Below, piece after piece: positions 1 to 6,132 of a stretch of 13,204 nt of DNA. The notes below the pieces were generated by a model. The model was not told the DNA's origin and made no database searches. It saw only the letters and a program-made list of their open reading frames with translations. The number at the start of each line of letters is the position of its first letter. Positions within the stretch are counted from its first letter, which is position 1. A program made the translations under genes and the position numbers. The stretch comes from Rhodospirillales bacterium (GTDB lineage Bacteria > Pseudomonadota > Alphaproteobacteria > Micavibrionales > UBA2020), in NCBI GenBank assembly GCA_023266795.1, contig JAHFPI010000029.1:1-13204 (forward strand). Direction: 5' to 3'.

Positions 1-2
1 TG

Positions 3-521
3 ATAGCGAATCCCGGCGAGAAACTTCTCAGACTGGAAAGCATCAGGGAAGATATTGACGCCGAAATTGCGGAAGAACAGAAGAAAACCTCCAAAAAGTC
101 CAAGCGCAAGCATACGGTTGCGGAGATCGGGGGAACTATGATTCCGGGGGTTGGCCTAGGCATCGCTACGATTGTAACCGGCGGCACGGCTCCGCTCATC
201 GGGGCGGCGGCGATGCTTGCTCTCTATCCCGTTGAGTCTTATGTTTCACGCAAATTCGGCCGTTCGGCGCAAAAACGTGTTGAACGGGAAACCCGTTATT
301 CCATCGACGATCTTGAAGCCAAAAAAGACGTCGTTTTCGCAATGGAAGACAAGTTGCTGAACGTGAATCTCGAAGAGCTGTCCAGGTTCCGGCAGCTTGA
401 CAGGATTCTTGCGCATTCGCCCGACCTTGAAAGCCGTTTCACCGCCGCTGCGGTGAAACAACTGGCCAAAGGCAAGCCGTCGGCCAAGGCATCTCCGTCG
501 AATAGCAAACCGGGGCTTTAA
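3..521 (+). CDS. Unrecognised protein with glycine-rich hydrophobic segment, 5' end cut by window
   Basis: The reading frame is open from the first complete codon (base 3) to the TAA at 519-521, so the start lies outside the window; 172 codons are visible. I do not recognise the family. The visible part begins with a charged, coiled-coil-like stretch rich in Glu and Lys (roughly residues 7-38) ending in a basic KKSKRK patch. A Gly/Ala/Ile-rich hydrophobic segment follows (about residues 43-75, beginning around GGTMIPGVGLG), long enough for one membrane span or a glycine-zipper hairpin. After it comes a charged helical region with alternating Arg/Glu/Leu, then a Lys/Ser/Ala/Pro tail. An ATG at 138 could start a 127-residue protein, but the coding frame upstream of it shows no stop, so the longer partial form is preferred. 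It converges with trmJ, stop to stop, with 2 nt between. Function unknown. Confidence 0.6.
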   Translation: MANPGEKLLRLESIREDIDAEIAEEQKKTSKKSKRKHTVAEIGGTMIPGVGLGIATIVTGGTAPLIGAAAMLALYPVESYVSRKFGRSAQKRVERETRYSIDDLEAKKDVVFAMEDKLLNVNLEELSRFRQLDRILAHSPDLESRFTAAAVKQLAKGKPSAKASPSNSKPGL

Positions 522-523
522 GC

Positions 524-1306
524 CTACTTCCAGGTTCTCTTACCCGTCAGGCAGGAAACGATGCCGTGCAGCGTGCGCACGTCCTGCTGCGTCGGCGATG
601 CCCTGAAGAAAAAATTGCGGATATTGAGGAGAATGGTGGGCTTCTGGTTGGGGCTGCGGAAGAAATCGCCTTTGACCAGTTCGTCCTCAATATGCGCCAG
701 CAGCATCTCGATCTCGTCTTTTTTGGCCGGGGCGGTGTCGCCCATTTCGGTTGAAATAGCTTCCGGACGGAAAGGGTTTTCTGCCGACAACCATGAGAAA
801 CACACCAGCAGAACCGCCTGCGCCAGATTGAGCGACGAAAAGCCGGGGTTGAGCGGGATGTTGAGGATAGCGTTGGCAAAGGCCACATCATCGTTTTCCA
901 GTCCGGTGCGCTCGGGGCCGAAAAGGATGCCGCATTTCTGCATTTTTCCCGCATTGCGATTGCGGATTTCTTTAGCGGCGGCATCGGTCGAATAAATCTC
1001 CTTGACCAGACCGCGCCCGCGCGCCGTGGTGGCCAGCACGAATTCCAGATCGGCAACGGCGTCTTTGGTGGACGTATAAAGTTTCGCCTGCTCCAGCACG
1101 GCATCCGCGCCGGAGGCCGCCGCCACTGCCGCCGGGTTCTGCCAGCCGTCGCGCGGGTTGACGATGCGCAGTTCCGTCACCGCGCAGTTCAACATGGCGC
1201 GTGCGCACATGCCGATATTCTCCCCCAGCTGCGGCCCGACCAGAATAATGACGGGGGCGAGGGGGATGGCTTTAGCTATTGCAAGGGATGTGTCTGTTCC
1301 GGCCAT
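524..1306 (-). CDS. trmJ: tRNA 2'-O-methyltransferase TrmJ-like (SPOUT/TrmH family)
   Basis: A SpoU/TrmH-type RNA methyltransferase of 260 residues, most like TrmJ, which 2'-O-methylates position 32 of the tRNA anticodon loop using SAM. The three SPOUT motifs are all visible. Motif 1 holds N30 in the GENIGMCARAM stretch. Motif 2 is FGPERTGLEN at about 128-138. Motif 3 is PLNPGFSSLNLAQAV at about 151-165, which forms the trefoil-knot SAM site. The C-terminal extension beyond the knot (about 185-260) is typical of TrmJ rather than the shorter TrmL. The ATG at 1304-1306 is chosen because the SPOUT core begins 18 residues later; no clear Shine-Dalgarno sequence precedes it. It is the last gene of the minus-strand run, separated from gltX by a palindromic repeat element. 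The family is secure. The exact target nucleotide (32 versus another site) is inferred. Confidence 0.88.
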   Translation of the reverse strand: MAGTDTSLAIAKAIPLAPVIILVGPQLGENIGMCARAMLNCAVTELRIVNPRDGWQNPAAVAAASGADAVLEQAKLYTSTKDAVADLEFVLATTARGRGLVKEIYSTDAAAKEIRNRNAGKMQKCGILFGPERTGLENDDVAFANAILNIPLNPGFSSLNLAQAVLLVCFSWLSAENPFRPEAISTEMGDTAPAKKDEIEMLLAHIEDELVKGDFFRSPNQKPTILLNIRNFFFRASPTQQDVRTLHGIVSCLTGKRTWK

Positions 1307-1326
1307 AAAATTTTACTATCCATTTT

Positions 1327-1430
1327 TGTCATCCCCGCGAAGGCGGGGATCCAGAAGGCCGTCCGGCCGTCATATAGACTCATAAGACGCGTAGACACGC
1401 TACTGGGTCCCCGCCTTCGCGGGGATGACA
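1327..1430. repeat. 104-bp element bounded by 28-bp inverted repeats (REP/MITE-like)
   Basis: The 28-base arms at 1327-1354 and 1403-1430 are reverse complements with a single mismatch (27/28). Each arm is itself a hairpin: ATCCCCGC, GAAG loop, GCGGGGAT. The 48-base centre carries two further small hairpins (GGCCG-TC-CGGCC at 1357-1368; GCGT-AGAC-ACGC at 1389-1400). The element fills nearly the whole gap between gltX, whose stop lies 7 nt away, and trmJ, whose start lies 20 nt away. Read on the minus strand, an arm encodes the peptide VIPAKAGTQ; this motif is familiar from dispersed palindromic repeats in many proteobacterial genomes. No oligo-T tract follows on either strand, so a standard intrinsic terminator is not supported. 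Transcript end protection or attenuation between gltX and trmJ is possible. Confidence 0.85.
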
Positions 1431-1437
1431 GCTTGTG

Positions 1438-2775
1438 TTACGCCGCCTTCAGACGCTCCAGAACGCGCTGGCGCCCGATCAGCGGCAGCAGTTCCTTCAG
1501 CTCCGGCCCGTGTTCCTGGCCGGTCAGCGCGCAGCGCAGCGGCATGAACAGGTTCTTGCCCTTGCGGTCGGTCTTGGCCTTGATCGCGTTCACCCATTTT
1601 TCCCAGGTGGTGTTGTCCCACGGGTCGACGGGCAGGAGCTCCGCCGCGACTTTGGCGAAAGCGGCGTCCTCGATAATCGGCTGCACGGGGCCTTTGGCGA
1701 CGTGCCACCAGTCTTTGATGTCGGACAGGACTTCGAGGTTCGGGCGCACCGCGTGCCAGAAATCCGCGTCAATATCTTTCAGCCCCATCGCGGCCAGACG
1801 GTCTTGTACGTCTTTAAGCTCCATCTTGTGCAGGATTTTGGCGTTGAGGCGGTAGAGCTCGTCCTCGTCGAACTTCGGCAGGTTGCGCGAGAATTTGGCG
1901 AAGTCGAAGCCGGCGATGACTTCCTCCATCGTGAACAGCGGCTCGATGGGGTCGGAGGTGCCGATGCGGGCGATCAGGCTGACGAGCGCCATGCGCTCGA
2001 TGCCGACTTCCTCATGCAGGGATTTGATGCCGAGCGAGCCCTTGCGCTTGGAGAGCTTGCCGCCCTCCATATCGCCGAGCAGGGTGACGTGCGCCAGCTC
2101 CGGCGGCTTCGCGCCGAGAGCCTCGAACATCTGCACATGGCAGGCGGTATTCGTCACGTGGTCTTCGCCGCGCACGATATGGGTGATGCCGAAATCGATG
2201 TCGTCGATCACCGAGCAGATATGATAGAGCGGCCGGCCGTCTTCGCGCACCAGCACGGGGTCGGACATGTCCTTGCCGTGGAATTCGACCCTGCCGCGCA
2301 CCATGTCGTTCCACACGATCGGCGTCTGGTTGAGCTTGAAACGCCAGTGCGGCTTGCGGCCTTCGGCTTCGAATTTTTTCTTTTGTTCATCCGTCAGGGC
2401 GAGGGAAGCGCGGTCATAGATCGGCGGCATCTTCTGCGACAGCAGCGTTTTGCGTTTCAGCGCCAGTTCCTCTTCCGTCTCATAGCAGGGATAGAGGCGG
2501 CCATTGTCCTTGAGCTTCTGGATGCTGCGGTCATACTCCACGGCGCGGTCGCGCTGGCGGGCGTAGCGGTCCCAGTCCAGCCCCAGCCAGGTGAGACCGG
2601 ATTTGATGTCCTCGACGTTTTCCTCCGTCGAGCGCACCAGATCGGTGTCGTCGATGCGCAGCATGAACGTGCCGTTATGCTTGCGGGCAAACAGCCAGAC
2701 AATCAGCGCCGTGCGGGCGCTGCCGACATGCAGGATACCGGTGGGGCTGGGAGCAAAACGGACGGCGACAGTCAT
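1438..2775 (-). CDS. gltX: Glutamyl-tRNA synthetase (GluRS2-type)
   Basis: A class I aminoacyl-tRNA synthetase that attaches glutamate to tRNA in the cytoplasm, 445 residues. The N-terminal VRFAPSPTGILHVGSART contains the HIGH-type signature as HVGS (16-19). The KMSKS signature appears as KLSKR (240-244). Between them are the GluRS-typical RIDDTD (40-45), the DIDFGITHIVRGEDH stretch (about 192-206) and WLGLDWD. The overall style (DDTD rather than EDTD, HGKDMSDPVLVREDGRPLY) resembles the second alphaproteobacterial GluRS, which in several species charges tRNA-Gln with Glu for later amidation; that specificity is inferred. The start is the ATG at 2773-2775: an AAGGA Shine-Dalgarno sequence (2783-2787) sits 7 nt upstream and the conserved core begins immediately. 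An in-frame ATG at 2823 would add 16 residues encoded by a REP-like repeat and is rejected. A candidate promoter lies upstream at 2894-2922. Confidence 0.93.
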   Translation of the reverse strand: MTVAVRFAPSPTGILHVGSARTALIVWLFARKHNGTFMLRIDDTDLVRSTEENVEDIKSGLTWLGLDWDRYARQRDRAVEYDRSIQKLKDNGRLYPCYETEEELALKRKTLLSQKMPPIYDRASLALTDEQKKKFEAEGRKPHWRFKLNQTPIVWNDMVRGRVEFHGKDMSDPVLVREDGRPLYHICSVIDDIDFGITHIVRGEDHVTNTACHVQMFEALGAKPPELAHVTLLGDMEGGKLSKRKGSLGIKSLHEEVGIERMALVSLIARIGTSDPIEPLFTMEEVIAGFDFAKFSRNLPKFDEDELYRLNAKILHKMELKDVQDRLAAMGLKDIDADFWHAVRPNLEVLSDIKDWWHVAKGPVQPIIEDAAFAKVAAELLPVDPWDNTTWEKWVNAIKAKTDRKGKNLFMPLRCALTGQEHGPELKELLPLIGRQRVLERLKAA

Positions 2776-2782
2776 TTCAAAA

Positions 2783-2787
2783 TCCTT
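2783..2787 (-). promoter_or_regulatory. Shine-Dalgarno site deciding the gltX start
   Basis: AAGGA on the minus strand lies 7 nt before the ATG at 2773-2775. It favours this start over the upstream in-frame ATG at 2821-2823, which overlaps a repeat. Confidence 0.7.
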
Positions 2788-2799
2788 AAAAGATCGCCC

Positions 2800-2846
2800 C
2801 GCCGGATTCATTCCGGCGTCCATGGATGCCGCAACAAGCGCGGCAT
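2800..2846. repeat. REP-like pair of hairpins in the gltX leader
   Basis: Two adjacent perfect hairpins are visible. One is CGCCGGA (2800-2806) / TCCGGCG (2812-2818) with a 5-nt loop. The other is ATGCCGC (2826-2832) / GCGGCAT (2840-2846) with a 7-nt loop. The GATGCCGC...GCGGCATGG pattern is the style of dispersed REP palindromes found in many alphaproteobacteria; membership of such a family is inferred. In the gltX transcript both stems lie in the 5' leader, the nearer one ending 12 nt before the Shine-Dalgarno site, so they could affect translation or message stability. Confidence 0.6.
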
Positions 2847-2893
2847 GGCGAAGTGAGCATCAATATACCTTCTTTTTCAGGCAAAAAACAATG

Positions 2894-2922
2894 ACTCTAT
2901 TTTACATAACTTTTTATGTAAA
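2894..2922 (-). promoter_or_regulatory. Candidate promoter for gltX
   Basis: On the minus strand, TTTACA (2917-2922) matches the -35 consensus at 5 of 6 bases. Exactly 17 nt later, TAGAGT (2894-2899) matches the -10 consensus at 4 of 6. Transcription would begin about 110 nt before the gltX start codon, giving a leader that contains the two REP-like hairpins. Much of the 17-nt spacer is occupied by a palindrome. Confidence 0.35.
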
Positions 2923-2923
2923 A
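2900..2923. promoter_or_regulatory. Perfect 10+10 bp AT-rich palindrome, possible operator
   Basis: TTTTACATAA (2900-2909) and TTATGTAAAA (2914-2923) are exact reverse complements around a 4-nt centre. The palindrome spans the spacer and -35 box of the candidate gltX promoter, which is where a repressor would bind. An intrinsic terminator is less likely: the stem is AT-rich, and on the minus strand the T-run comes only about 12 nt after it. Confidence 0.4.
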
Positions 2924-2956
2924 TTATTGAGCTACTCATGGATGTTATTCGCCCCT

Positions 2957-4360
2957 TTATCGCTCTAAAAAGCACATATCAGTTTTTGCAAGAACATCCC
3001 GCACCTGTTCTTTTTTCATGCCAGCCTTCACTGCGGGACAGTATAAAAGCTTTGCCATCATCTTGTCGTAGTCGCTGAAAGACATATAGGAGCGCAGGTC
3101 TTTATTAATTTTTGGGAATTCTTCCTCTTTGGCAAGGTGGAAATAGGAAATATGTGCATCAGAACCTGTCCCCTCCCATACCCTTCCCTGTTCTCGCCCA
3201 TCAAGATCTTCCAGTTTGGAAAAGCTGTCATATTCTTTATTCCAGTTTCCGAGCAGCGCTCGGTCATTGGATTTTGAGATATCGGGCAGCCCAAGGGCGC
3301 GCAGCAGACACTCCGTTATCAATGCCTTCATCATGTCCCTGCCAACGACATGCATTATCTTGCATACCGACATCCCGAGAGAATTGTCAGCCTCCGGTAA
3401 AAGATAGCCATCAACCTGAGAACGTACATCTGTCGTGTATGAAACCGCGCCAACTAAATTTACTTCGCGGGCCACTATGTCATGAGTTAACATCTCTTGC
3501 TTACTGGGGGTTCCATAACGAAATATCTTAAAAAAGTTTTTTTGCGGGTTTAGAAAGACGGGAATAATACGAATACGCGCATAATCCTCCAATGTATTCT
3601 CAGCATCCTCCCATGGCATCTGTAGATGCAGATCCAGCCCAGTTATTTTTTCAAGTTCGGGTATCAGGGTATTGACATGATCAGCAATCTCTTGACATTC
3701 CCCAGCCCTGAGGAGACGATTGTCAGCACTGAGGAAAAGATTATCATCACAATTTTCTCTTGTAATGTCGCCATGCCACCAAGGGTTGGGCATATTCGAG
3801 AGGTTTTGTCGCGGCCAGTAAAAACCTATTTTAACCTTCTGGCGGGTCCATTTATACACACCCTCGCGATCCGGAATGCCGTGTGGGCGATAAAAATATT
3901 CAGAAAACACTGGTGACTTAGAAAAAGGCTGCAGTGCCTCAAAGTCAAACCGCCACCTAGGAAAAAGCCACCCTAGCCCAAGGTGGATCAAAAAATTTTC
4001 TGTAGGAGAAAAATCATCCACCTGTATCCCTTGGTTCATGAGCAGTTTTTCTTTGGAAGCGGGCGTGCAACATATCGCCCCATTGGCCGTCCTACCTAAT
4101 TTATAATCTTCAATTGCATTCGTGGATCCAGGATCGTTACTTATCGGCCAGTCTTTCTTCGAAAATGCAATATTCAGAAAGTCTTCAATCAGCTGTTCTT
4201 TGGTATATTCTTTTCCATCCAGTATTATCTTTTTCTGGAGCGAAGCCTGGGCCGCCGCCGAGAGGGGTATATGTTCATGCACAAACACGCCAACACCGGT
4301 CCCTAGGGCCAGAATCACAATAATAAAAACCAGGCCGCGTTTATTCATTTTTAACGTCAT
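2957..4360 (-). CDS. Membrane-anchored or secreted protein, DUF2927-like
   Basis: A 467-residue protein of uncertain function. It begins with a positively charged N-terminus and one hydrophobic segment (about residues 9-28), an uncleaved anchor or signal sequence, which places the rest in the periplasm. The C-terminal half resembles DUF2927: ITECLLRALGLPD (348-360) and SFSDYDKMMAKLLYCPAVKAGMKKEQV (begins 427) recall the family's E..Q.LGL.nD and D..ml..LY...l..Gm patterns. The HExxH of true gluzincin proteases is absent. It is much longer than usual DUF2927 proteins, with an aromatic-rich middle (YWPRQN, NPWWHG) that I do not recognise. The ATG at 4358-4360 overlaps the nadE TGA by one base (TGATG), implying translational coupling; an ATG at 4343-4345 and a GTG at 4361-4363 are alternatives. 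Base composition is more AT-rich than either neighbour, suggesting acquisition between nadE and gltX. Confidence 0.65.
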   Translation of the reverse strand: MTLKMNKRGLVFIIVILALGTGVGVFVHEHIPLSAAAQASLQKKIILDGKEYTKEQLIEDFLNIAFSKKDWPISNDPGSTNAIEDYKLGRTANGAICCTPASKEKLLMNQGIQVDDFSPTENFLIHLGLGWLFPRWRFDFEALQPFSKSPVFSEYFYRPHGIPDREGVYKWTRQKVKIGFYWPRQNLSNMPNPWWHGDITRENCDDNLFLSADNRLLRAGECQEIADHVNTLIPELEKITGLDLHLQMPWEDAENTLEDYARIRIIPVFLNPQKNFFKIFRYGTPSKQEMLTHDIVAREVNLVGAVSYTTDVRSQVDGYLLPEADNSLGMSVCKIMHVVGRDMMKALITECLLRALGLPDISKSNDRALLGNWNKEYDSFSKLEDLDGREQGRVWEGTGSDAHISYFHLAKEEEFPKINKDLRSYMSFSDYDKMMAKLLYCPAVKAGMKKEQVRDVLAKTDMCFLER

Positions 4361-6126
4361 CACACCGTAACAATATCCGTGAATTTATTGGTAATCGGAT
4401 AACGCCGATCCCGTCCGAAGGCTTTGCGGCTGATTTTGACGCCGGGGCAGGCCTGACGGCGTTTGTATTCGGCGTGGTCGAGCATTTTCCACACGCGGTT
4501 GACCGTGGCGAGGGTATGGCCGCGCGCGACGATTTCATCGAGGTTCATTTCCTGCTCGACGATGCTGTAGAGGATATCGTCCAGCACGGCGTAGGGCGGC
4601 AGGCTGTCCTCGTCCTTCTGGTCGGGGCGGAGTTCGGCGGAGGGCGGCTTGGTGATGATGCGCTCGGGAATGACGCGTCCGGCGGGGCCTTTTGCGTCCT
4701 GCGGATGACACTGGTTGCGCCATTTGCTGAGTTCGAACACGGTCATCTTGTAAACGTCCTTCAGCACGTTATAACCGCCGCACATATCGCCGTATAGCGT
4801 CGCATAGCCCACTGACATTTCGGATTTGTTGCCGGTGGACAGCACCATATAGCCGGTCGCATTCGACATGGCCATCAGGAACATGCCGCGCGCGCGCGCC
4901 TGAATATTTTCCGTGGTGATGCCGCCGGCGTTCTGGTTGGCGGCTTCTTTCAGCATCGTATCAAAGGCGTCCATCGCCGGTTTGATGGAGACGGAGCCGT
5001 GGCTGATGCCGAGCAGGGCGCTGCATTCCGCCGCATCGGTGATGCTTTCGGGCGACGTATAGGGCGAGGCCATCATGAAACAGCGCACACGCTCCGCGCC
5101 CAGCGCATCAACGGCAATCGCGGCGGAGAGCGCGCTGTCAATCCCGCCCGACATGCCGAGCAGCACGCCGGGGAAGCCGTTTTTGTCCACATAGTCGCGC
5201 AGCCCCAGCACCAGCGTCTGGTAAATCGCTTCCGAGCCGCTATACGGCGTATGCGAGGTTTCGCAGGATTTGCAGATCCAGAAGTCGGTAGTACCCTCAC
5301 CCCGAGCCTCTCCCAGAGGGAGAGGGGGCAGAGCGGATTTTTCTTTAATTCCCTCTCCCCTTGGGAGAGGGTTAGGGTGAGGGTGAGGGTACTTTTCCCA
5401 GATGGTCGTGGTTACATATTCTTCATGGCTGGGCAGTTGCGTGAGAACTTTGCCCTGCTGGTCGAGCACGAATGACGCGCCGTCAAACACCAGTTCGTCC
5501 TGCCCGCCGACCTGATTGATATAAAGCAGCGGCAGGCCGCTCTCCTTCACGCGTGACTGCGCGTTTTGCAGGCGAATATGGGTTTTACCGATTTCAAAAG
5601 GGCTGCCGTTCGGCACAACAAGGATTTCCGCGCCATTCTTTTTGAGGTGCGCGGTGACATCGGGGAACCACATATCCTCGCAGGTCATGACGCCGAGCCG
5701 CGTCCCTTTAAATTCAACCGGCAGGGGCAGGTCGCCCACCGCGAATACGCGCACCTCGTCAAAAACGCCGTAATTCGGCAGATGGTGCTTGAAACGCCGG
5801 GCGATGATTTTTCCGTCATGCAGCAGCAGGGCGGCATTGTACACCCTGCCCTGATCGCGCCACGGCGCGCTGATAAGCAACCCTGCGCCTGAGCCGTCGA
5901 TCTCTTTTTCGAGCTGTTCCACGTCTCTCATGACGCGGTCGATAAAGAACGGTTTCAGCACCAGATCGTCGGTCGGATAGCCGGTGACCACCATTTCCGT
6001 GAAGGCAATCAGGTCAGCCTGTTTTTTATGTTTGGCGTAAACGTCTTTAATTTTTTTGATATTGCCGGAGATGTCGCCGACGGTCGGGTTCAGTTGCGCG
6101 AGGGTGATGGTGAAGTGCTGCGCCAT
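4360..6126 (-). CDS. nadE: Glutamine-dependent NAD+ synthetase with in-frame repeat insertion
   Basis: Catalyses the last step of NAD synthesis: deamido-NAD is adenylated with ATP and amidated with ammonia released from glutamine. The N-terminal nitrilase-like glutaminase domain (about 1-245) shows the catalytic triad: E44 in AFTEMVVTGYP, K113 in RRFKHHLPNYG and C149 in GVMTCEDMWFPD. The C-terminal synthetase domain (about 290-588) carries the ATP-binding SGGIDS (326-331), STGNKSEMSVGYATLYGDM (430-448) and PSAELRPDQKDEDSLPPY (495-512). At 588 residues it is longer than most relatives. Residues 246-279 are encoded by a palindromic repeat lying between the domains; without them the protein would be 554, close to the usual size. 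The start ATG (6124-6126) has GGAGAG 10 nt upstream, inside the end of the preceding DAHP synthase gene region. It lies 6 nt after that gene's stop and overlaps the next gene by 1 nt, so co-transcription is likely. Confidence 0.95.
   Translation of the reverse strand: MAQHFTITLAQLNPTVGDISGNIKKIKDVYAKHKKQADLIAFTEMVVTGYPTDDLVLKPFFIDRVMRDVEQLEKEIDGSGAGLLISAPWRDQGRVYNAALLLHDGKIIARRFKHHLPNYGVFDEVRVFAVGDLPLPVEFKGTRLGVMTCEDMWFPDVTAHLKKNGAEILVVPNGSPFEIGKTHIRLQNAQSRVKESGLPLLYINQVGGQDELVFDGASFVLDQQGKVLTQLPSHEEYVTTTIWEKYPHPHPNPLPRGEGIKEKSALPPLPLGEARGEGTTDFWICKSCETSHTPYSGSEAIYQTLVLGLRDYVDKNGFPGVLLGMSGGIDSALSAAIAVDALGAERVRCFMMASPYTSPESITDAAECSALLGISHGSVSIKPAMDAFDTMLKEAANQNAGGITTENIQARARGMFLMAMSNATGYMVLSTGNKSEMSVGYATLYGDMCGGYNVLKDVYKMTVFELSKWRNQCHPQDAKGPAGRVIPERIITKPPSAELRPDQKDEDSLPPYAVLDDILYSIVEQEMNLDEIVARGHTLATVNRVWKMLDHAEYKRRQACPGVKISRKAFGRDRRYPITNKFTDIVTV
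5291..5392. repeat. 102-bp nested palindromic element inside nadE
   Basis: GTACCCTCACCC (5291-5302) and GGGTGAGGGTAC (5381-5392) are perfect 12-bp inverted termini. Inside are two further hairpins: CCTCTCCC-AGA-GGGAGAGG (about 5307-5325) and CCCTCTCCC-CTT-GGGAGAGGG (about 5351-5371). The element is exactly 34 codons long and contains no stop in the nadE frame. It encodes PHPHPNPLPRGEG and LPPLPLGEARGEG, peptides typical of a widely dispersed proteobacterial intergenic repeat. Finding it within a conserved open gene is like the Rickettsia palindromic elements, which also insert in frame at surface loops. Confidence 0.9.
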
Positions 6127-6132
6127 GATGGA

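Noticed and set aside
1327..1430. Rho-independent terminator after gltX
   Set aside because: The stems are strong, but neither strand has a T-run directly after the hairpin; the minus-strand continuation is A-rich.
1435..2856. Plus-strand open frame of 473 codons opposite gltX
   Set aside because: It is the antisense shadow of a gene with intact HVGS and KLSKR signatures. Its translation is His/Asp/Val-rich with no domain, as expected from the complement of GC-rich coding sequence.
2776..2956. Small gene between the DUF2927-like gene and gltX
   Set aside because: No frame with a credible start, ribosome site and protein-like composition. The region is accounted for by the promoter-like sequence, palindrome and REP-like hairpins.
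5291..5392. CRISPR or tandem repeat
   Set aside because: The repeats are inverted and nested, with no regular direct repeat and spacer pattern.
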